A stretch of DNA of 5,662 bases from Sphingomonadales bacterium (GTDB lineage Bacteria > Pseudomonadota > Alphaproteobacteria > Sphingomonadales > Sphingomonadaceae): positions 1-5,662 of the forward strand of contig JAIYAA010000138.1 in NCBI GenBank assembly GCA_027489295.1, in the 5' to 3' direction. The stretch's first letter is position 1. Every line of letters begins with the position of its first letter. The notes beneath the pieces were generated by a model that was not told where the DNA came from, did no database searches, and saw only the letters and a program-made list of their open reading frames with translations. Shown piece after piece: positions 1 through 5,662 of this stretch. The position numbers and the translations under genes were made by a program.

Positions 1-2
1 CC

Positions 3-30
3 CCGACGGTGCGCCCGCGCGGCCTATAAT
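3..30 (+). promoter_or_regulatory. candidate sigma-70 type promoter of acnA
   Basis: A perfect TATAAT lies at 25-30, which is rare by chance in DNA this rich in G+C. Sixteen bases upstream, CCGACG at 3-8 keeps only the GAC core of the -35 consensus TTGACA. Transcription would start near position 37, giving a leader of about 50 bases before the acnA ATG at 87. The region is cut by the window edge, so upstream operators cannot be judged. TATAAT is easy to read on either strand (ATTATA), so a divergent role is not excluded. Identification is by consensus only. Confidence 0.45.
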
Positions 31-86
31 GGGCTGCGTCCACCGAGCGCCCGGCGGACCAGATCAGGGAAAGGACCCCGCGCCTC

Positions 87-2759
<2,673 letters not shown>

Positions 2760-2779
2760 TCCGCTGCGGACAAGAATGG

Positions 2780-2811
2780 GCCGGCGTCTCCCTTGGAGGC
2801 GCCGGCTTTTT
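2780..2811 (+). terminator. intrinsic terminator of acnA
   Basis: Twenty bases after the acnA stop, GCCGGCGTCTCC (2780-2791) and GGAGGCGCCGGC (2795-2806) form a 12-bp stem, with one T-G wobble and a CTT loop. Five T residues follow at 2807-2811. Orientation of the T run fits rightward transcription. It isolates acnA from the metalloprotease gene, which should therefore have its own promoter. Confidence 0.88.
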
Positions 2812-2869
2812 CGTGCCCAATGCTGAGCGATGAACCTTCGGCCGCGCGAACATCATGCGAAGTTCTGAC

Positions 2870-2879
2870 GCCAATTGGC
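2870..2879. repeat. 10-bp perfect palindrome in intergenic region
   Basis: GCCAATTGGC reads the same on both strands. It is the most upstream of the symmetrical elements between the acnA terminator and the metalloprotease gene, about 145 bases before the ATG at 3022. A palindrome this short can occur by chance. A role as an operator half is only a possibility. Confidence 0.3.
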
Positions 2880-2949
2880 CACGGCGTTTCAACTTTCGGT
2901 ACAGTTGTAACATTTACCGCTTGACCTTCCGCTGCTGCCTCCATCACCT

Positions 2950-2969
2950 TGGTTAACAATCGGTAACCA
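2950..2969. repeat. inverted repeat TGGTTA-N8-TAACCA, candidate operator
   Basis: Arms TGGTTA (2950-2955) and TAACCA (2964-2969) are exact inverted copies separated by eight bases. The same segment can also be read as two near-direct copies, GGTTAAC (2951) and GGTAACC (2962), set 11 bases apart, about one helical turn. It lies 52 bases before the ATG of the metalloprotease gene, where a dimeric regulator or the core promoter would be expected. No convincing -35/-10 pair could be placed here: a TTGACC at 2921-2926 lacks a good -10 partner. Binding by a regulator is inferred from symmetry and position alone. Confidence 0.4.
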
Positions 2970-2977
2970 CAAATGTG

Positions 2978-3002
2978 GGGGATCGATTGGGGATCATCGA
3001 TC
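2978..3002. repeat. GATC-rich direct and inverted repeats just before the ribosome site
   Basis: GGGGATC occurs at 2978-2984 and again at 2989-2995, exactly 11 bases apart. Overlapping this, GATCGAT (2981-2987) and ATCGATC (2996-3002) form a 7-bp inverted repeat with an 8-base spacer. Three GATC tetramers fall within 22 bases. The block ends four bases before the AGGGGG ribosome-site candidate at 3006-3011. It could be a regulator site or, if transcribed, a hairpin beside the ribosome site. Which of these applies cannot be decided from sequence alone. Confidence 0.4.
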
Positions 3003-3021
3003 AACAGGGGGTTGAACGGAC

Positions 3022-4200
3022 ATGACGAAGATGAAGGGGCTGCTTGCAGCCACGGCGGTGCTTGGCTTGGCGATTACCGTTGCGGCACCTGCCGCGGCGC
3101 AGACGAAGATCGTGCTCAACGATATTGGCGGCGTCACCGGCACGCCGGCGGAACTGGGCTTCAAGATCGCGGCGAGCTACTGGGAAAGCGTCCTGACCAA
3201 CAATGTGACGCTGCATTTCGACGTCGGTTTTTCGCATCTCGGGCCGAACATCCTGGGCGGTACCAGCAGCACGCTGCTCACCAATGTCGGGATCGACAGC
3301 TATTATGGCGCCCTTGCCGCGACCGGTACCTCGGCGCTGGATGCAACGGTATTGGCTAATCTGGCGCCGCTGAGCGCCACCGGCAGCGTGTCCGCGATCG
3401 TGCCGGCCTATGCCCGACCCGCAACGCTGAACGGCGTTGCCGCGACGGGCACGCGCCTCACGCCGGACGGCAAGGCGATCAGCACCACCATGGCGCTCAG
3501 CTCCGCAAACGCCCAGGCACTGGGGGCAGCTGCCGCCAATGTCGACGGAGAAATCCAGTTTTCCAGTGACTTCGCCTTCGATTTCAACCCGCTGGACGGC
3601 ATTGATAGCGGCACGTCGGACTTTATCGGCGTGGCGATCCACGAAATGGGCCACGCACTCGGCTTCCTCAGCGTTGCCGACGATTTTGACTCTTCGGTGG
3701 GCACGGGTTTCAAGCCCGACAACTATTGGTGGGCCTATGCCGCTGATCTGTTCCGCTACAGCGGTGACGGGAAGCTCAACTGGGCGTTCGACCAGCCCGC
3801 ATATTTCTCGATCGACGGCGGCCAGACGGCGTTCCAGGGCGATGCCTATTTCTCGACCGGCGAGAACAACGGCGATGGCTGGCAGGCCTCGCACTGGAAG
3901 GCCAACAACACGTGCGGCGGCTTTGTCGGCGTGATGAACCCCTATCTGTGTGACGGGCAGGTCGCGCAGATCACTTCGGCCGATCTCGCCTTGTTCGACG
4001 CGATCGGCTGGAACACCAACGTCGATGTTCTCACCAATGGCGGCTACAAGGCGACCACCGCCGATGTGTTCAAGGCTTATGCCGCCGCCGGCAACCCGGT
4101 GCCGGAGCCGCAGAGCTGGGCCATGCTGATCCTCGGCATGGGGATGCTGGGCGGCGCGATGCGCCACCGCGTGCGCAAGCAGCAGGTCCGCTTCGCCTGA
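3022..4200 (+). CDS. exported zinc metalloprotease with PEPxxWA-CTERM sorting tail (NF038122-like)
   Basis: Predicted cell-surface or secreted zinc endopeptidase; substrate unknown. Residues 1-26 are a Sec signal peptide (MTKMK, hydrophobic core, cleavage at AAA-Q27). The catalytic helix is H207-E-M-G-H211-A-L-G-F-L-S217, a zincin motif with E208 as general base. The third ligand position of classic metzincins is Ser217. S290-H291-W292, about 80 residues later, is followed by a Met-turn-like V304-M-N-P307 and then by ITSADLALFDAIGW. This recalls leishmanolysin (M8) with its inserted segment. Motifs such as YFSIDGG and ASHWK match what I recall of the NF038122 metalloprotease family. C298 and C310 are the only cysteines and flank the Met-turn. 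The tail carries VPEPQSWA (360-367), one membrane segment and basic RHRVRK. The ATG at 3022 is chosen for its AGGGGG (3006-3011) and the complete signal peptide; a second ATG at 3031 is possible. Its codons are less strictly G/C-ending than those of acnA. Confidence 0.9.
   Translation: MTKMKGLLAATAVLGLAITVAAPAAAQTKIVLNDIGGVTGTPAELGFKIAASYWESVLTNNVTLHFDVGFSHLGPNILGGTSSTLLTNVGIDSYYGALAATGTSALDATVLANLAPLSATGSVSAIVPAYARPATLNGVAATGTRLTPDGKAISTTMALSSANAQALGAAAANVDGEIQFSSDFAFDFNPLDGIDSGTSDFIGVAIHEMGHALGFLSVADDFDSSVGTGFKPDNYWWAYAADLFRYSGDGKLNWAFDQPAYFSIDGGQTAFQGDAYFSTGENNGDGWQASHWKANNTCGGFVGVMNPYLCDGQVAQITSADLALFDAIGWNTNVDVLTNGGYKATTADVFKAYAAAGNPVPEPQSWAMLILGMGMLGGAMRHRVRKQQVRFA
4099..4197 (+). other. 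PEPxxWA-CTERM protein sorting signal
   Basis: Residues 360-392 of the metalloprotease follow the tripartite sorting-tag plan. They have the VPEPQSWAM motif (V360 to M368), a hydrophobic stretch rich in Leu, Gly and Met to about residue 381, then the basic cluster RHRVRK and a short tail. Such tags are recognised by a membrane exosortase, which processes the protein during transport to the surface. The PEPxxWA variant is typical of sphingomonads. No exosortase gene lies in this window, so the processing enzyme must be encoded elsewhere. Confidence 0.9.
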
Positions 4201-4222
4201 GCGCGGACCCAACGTCAACGAT

Positions 4223-4255
4223 CGGCCCCGTCTCTCCTGGAGACGGGGCCGTTTT
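4223..4255 (+). terminator. intrinsic terminator of the metalloprotease gene, between convergent genes
   Basis: CGGCCCCGTCTC (4223-4234) and GAGACGGGGCCG (4240-4251) form a perfect 12-bp stem with a five-base loop, followed by TTTT at 4252-4255. It begins 22 bases after the metalloprotease stop. Read leftward, the same stem starts nine bases after the FKBP stop but is followed by ATCGTTG instead of a T run. It is therefore a good terminator rightward and at best a weak or assisted one for the opposing operon. Confidence 0.88.
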
Positions 4256-4259
4256 CGTG

Positions 4260-4736
4260 TCAGCCGCCGATGCCGAGCAGCTCGATCTTGAACAGCAGCG
4301 TCGCGCCACCGGGGATCGGACCCTTGCCGCGGAAGCCGTAGCCGAGCTCGGCAGGTACCGCGATCTCGATCGTGTCGCCCACGCCCATCAGCGGCACGGC
4401 GAGCTGCCAGGCGCGGATCAGCCGATCGAGCGGGAACTGCGCGGGCGGGCCGCCATAGGAGCTGTCGAACTCGGTCCCGTCGACGAAGCTGCCGGCATAA
4501 TGCAGCGTCACCAGATCGGTAACCTTGGGGTGCGCCCCCGATCCATCGCCCTTCACTCGACGCCAGCGCAGGCCGCCCTCGAGCTGGCGCCAGCCTTGGG
4601 CCGAGCCGCGACTGGCCAGCGCGAGCGACTGGGCGCTCTGCCAGGCCAGATCCTGCGAGCGATCGACCGGGGCTTCCTGCGCCAGGGCAGGCGCGGCGGC
4701 GAGCAGCGCGGCGGCTGCGAGCAGTGCGCGCGCCAT
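4260..4736 (-). CDS. exported FKBP-type peptidyl-prolyl cis-trans isomerase
   Basis: Predicted periplasmic or envelope-bound folding catalyst that isomerises X-Pro bonds. The product has 158 residues. A Sec signal peptide covers residues 1-19 (Ala/Leu-rich, cleavage at ALA-Q20), then a polar linker of about 50 residues, then one FKBP domain from about 70 to 156. Aligned by eye with FKBP12, the pocket residues are Y80 (HYAG), F90-D91 (EFDSS), F101, I107, W110, Y133 (ELGYG) and F149 (LLFKIEL). The usual Glu-Val before the Ile is Arg-Leu here (R105-L106), a conservative pocket change that does not suggest loss of activity. There is no N-terminal dimerisation domain of Mip/FkpA length. The ATG shares one base with the mtnP stop (TGATG), and no AGGA-like site precedes it, so translation probably depends on ribosomes finishing mtnP. 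No specific gene symbol is justified. Confidence 0.93.
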   Translation of the reverse strand: MARALLAAAALLAAAPALAQEAPVDRSQDLAWQSAQSLALASRGSAQGWRQLEGGLRWRRVKGDGSGAHPKVTDLVTLHYAGSFVDGTEFDSSYGGPPAQFPLDRLIRAWQLAVPLMGVGDTIEIAVPAELGYGFRGKGPIPGGATLLFKIELLGIGG

Positions 4737-5602
4737 CAGCCGAGCACCCGGCCGGCGACGGCGTCGAGCTTCGCTAGCACTTCCGGATCGCGCGCCGAGG
4801 GCGCGGTGATCAGCGCCATGTCGAGGCAGGTGTCGATCGGCGACGGCGCGCGTTCCGCGGGCAGGTTGCGCAGCAGGTGCATCACCATCTTTCGCGCCTT
4901 CTCGGCATTGCTCGAAAGCTGGGCGATCACCTGCGCCACGTCGACCGCCTCCTCGCCTTCGCGCCAGCAGTCATAGTCCGTGACCATGCCGACCAGCGCA
5001 TAGGGCAGCTCGGCCTCGCGGGCGAGCTTGGCCTCGGGCATCGCGGTCATGCCGATGATGTCGCAGCCCCAGCTGCGATAGAGGTTGCTCTCGGCGCGGG
5101 TCGAGAATTGCGGGCCTTCCATCGCGAGATAGGTGCCGCCGACATGGGTGACGGCACCCGCCGCCTGCGCCGCCTCCGCCGCCAGCGCGGAAAGGCGCGG
5201 GCAGACCGGATCGGCCATCGAGACATGGGCGACCATCCCGGTGCCGAAGAAGCTGGGCGTGCGGCCCTTGGTGCGATCGATGAACTGGTCGGCGATGGTG
5301 AAGGTGCCCGGCGCGCGTTCCTCCGCCAGCGAGCCGACCGAGGAGACCGCGAGCACGTCGGTGACGCCCAGCCGCTTCAGCACGTCGATATTGGCCGGCA
5401 CGTTGAGGTCCGAGGGGCTGATGCGGTGGCCGCGGCCGTGACGCGGCAGGAACACCACCTTCACATGCCCGACATGCCCGACGAAGCAGGCGTCGGAGGG
5501 CGAGCCCCAGGGGCTCGCCACCTCCACCCAGTCGCCGCCCTCTATGCCCTCGACATCGTAGAGGCCCGAACCGCCGATGATTCCGATCGTCCAACCGCTC
5601 AT
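4736..5602 (-). CDS. mtnP: S-methyl-5'-thioadenosine phosphorylase (MTA phosphorylase)
   Basis: Cytoplasmic purine nucleoside phosphorylase-family enzyme. It splits 5'-methylthioadenosine, a by-product of polyamine synthesis, with phosphate into adenine and 5-methylthioribose-1-phosphate, feeding adenine and methionine salvage. Its 288 residues match the family (about 280-295). Phosphate-site motifs are GGSGLY (10-15, S12), R54-H55 in LPRHGRGHRISP, and M185-T186. Ribose and base contacts lie in AMEGPQFSTRAES (160-172) and VTDYDCW (207-213). Both aspartates (D209, D211) and the Ser after Phe (S167) are retained, which favours 6-aminopurine (MTA) over methylthioinosine; this specificity is inferred by comparison with human MTAP. 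The ATG at 5602 has AAAGGG six bases upstream and overlaps the preceding stop by four bases (ATGA). It is the middle gene of a coupled permease-mtnP-FKBP run; no mtnA or apt is visible here. Confidence 0.96.
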   Translation of the reverse strand: MSGWTIGIIGGSGLYDVEGIEGGDWVEVASPWGSPSDACFVGHVGHVKVVFLPRHGRGHRISPSDLNVPANIDVLKRLGVTDVLAVSSVGSLAEERAPGTFTIADQFIDRTKGRTPSFFGTGMVAHVSMADPVCPRLSALAAEAAQAAGAVTHVGGTYLAMEGPQFSTRAESNLYRSWGCDIIGMTAMPEAKLAREAELPYALVGMVTDYDCWREGEEAVDVAQVIAQLSSNAEKARKMVMHLLRNLPAERAPSPIDTCLDMALITAPSARDPEVLAKLDAVAGRVLG

Positions 5603-5662
5603 GCGTCACCCTTTGCTGCGTTGCGGCGGGCATAGGCGAAATAGACGACGAGACCCAAGAGG
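5599..5662 (-). CDS. C-terminal end of a membrane protein, probably an APC-family amino acid permease (partial)
   Basis: Only the last 20 or so codons lie in the window. They read LLGLVVYFAYARRNAAKGDA and stop at TGA (5601-5599). The stretch is the end of a hydrophobic helix followed by a basic, polar tail. The pattern Leu-Gly-Leu-x-x-Tyr-Phe-x-Tyr-x-Arg-Arg resembles the C-terminal helix of APC-type (cationic amino acid transporter-like) permeases, which commonly end in a GLxIYFxYG-type helix and a short basic tail. That family call rests on about 20 residues, so any other multi-pass protein remains possible. Its stop overlaps the mtnP start as ATGA, which indicates one transcript and coupled translation. 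The reading frame contains no start inside the window. Confidence 0.6.
   Translation of the reverse strand, partial: LLGLVVYFAYARRNAAKGDA

Noticed and set aside
1..60. Start of a divergent gene at the left edge
   Set aside because: No ATG with a ribosome site is visible on the - strand in this stretch, so any divergent gene begins outside the window.
2875..2890. Sigma-54 type promoter (GG-N10-GC) before the metalloprotease, considered because some PEP-CTERM genes in other bacteria use one
   Set aside because: TTGGCCACGGCGTTTC lacks the TGGCAC and TTGCW halves at proper spacing.
2921..2949. Sigma-70 promoter with TTGACC at 2921-2926
   Set aside because: No acceptable -10 hexamer occurs 16-18 bases downstream (TCACCT at best), so it was not called; the real promoter of the metalloprotease is unresolved.
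2973..3359. Possible + strand ORF starting MWGIDWGSS upstream of and overlapping the metalloprotease
   Set aside because: It runs out of frame with the metalloprotease, has no family features and spans the repeat-rich leader; it lacks a convincing ribosome site.
3640..3672. Classic metzincin HExxHxxGxxH/D site
   Set aside because: The residue at the third-ligand position is Ser217, so the compact motif is not met; the distal H291 explanation is preferred.
3001..4218. A 405-codon open frame on the - strand opposite the metalloprotease
   Set aside because: Arg/Gly/His-rich translation with no domain, no ribosome site and extension over the terminator. The + strand product has a signal peptide, zinc motif and sorting tag.
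4257..4976. Open frame on the + strand opposite FKBP and mtnP, and a similar one at 4877-5635
   Set aside because: Antisense shadows of two well-supported genes; compositionally biased translations without recognisable motifs.

Overview
The window reads as chromosomal DNA of a GC-rich alphaproteobacterium, most likely a sphingomonad (Sphingomonas, Sphingobium or a relative). The grounds are the strong G/C bias at third codon positions, an alphaproteobacterial-type AcnA, and above all an exported protein ending in a PEPxxWA-type C-terminal sorting tag, which is characteristic of that group. The assignment is made from memory of these families, without any search.

Layout. From left to right on the + strand, a consensus-like -10 element leads into acnA (87-2759, TCA-cycle aconitase), closed by a strong intrinsic terminator (2780-2811). 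A 262-base gap follows. It is visibly richer in A+T than its surroundings and holds several symmetrical and repeated short elements just before the next gene, an exported zinc metalloprotease with a PEPxxWA-CTERM tail (3022-4200). That gene ends in a second strong hairpin terminator (4223-4255), which also lies directly behind the convergent operon from the other side.

On the - strand, reading right to left, come the C-terminal end of a membrane protein, probably an APC-type amino acid permease (5599-5662, cut by the window edge), then mtnP (4736-5602, 5'-methylthioadenosine phosphorylase), then an exported FKBP-type prolyl isomerase (4260-4736). The junctions overlap by four bases (ATGA) and one base (TGATG), so these genes look like one translationally coupled transcript whose promoter lies outside the window.

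Functionally, acnA and mtnP are housekeeping (TCA cycle; methionine/adenine salvage from polyamine synthesis). The FKBP is an envelope folding factor. The metalloprotease is the accessory part. Its HExxHxxGF helix lacks the usual nearby third zinc ligand, but a Ser-His-Trp motif about 80 residues further on, followed by a Met-turn-like VMNP, suggests a leishmanolysin-like metal site with a long insertion. Together with the cell-surface sorting tag and the repeat-rich upstream region, this is the part most worth a second look. I see no RNA gene, CRISPR array, insertion sequence or integrase.
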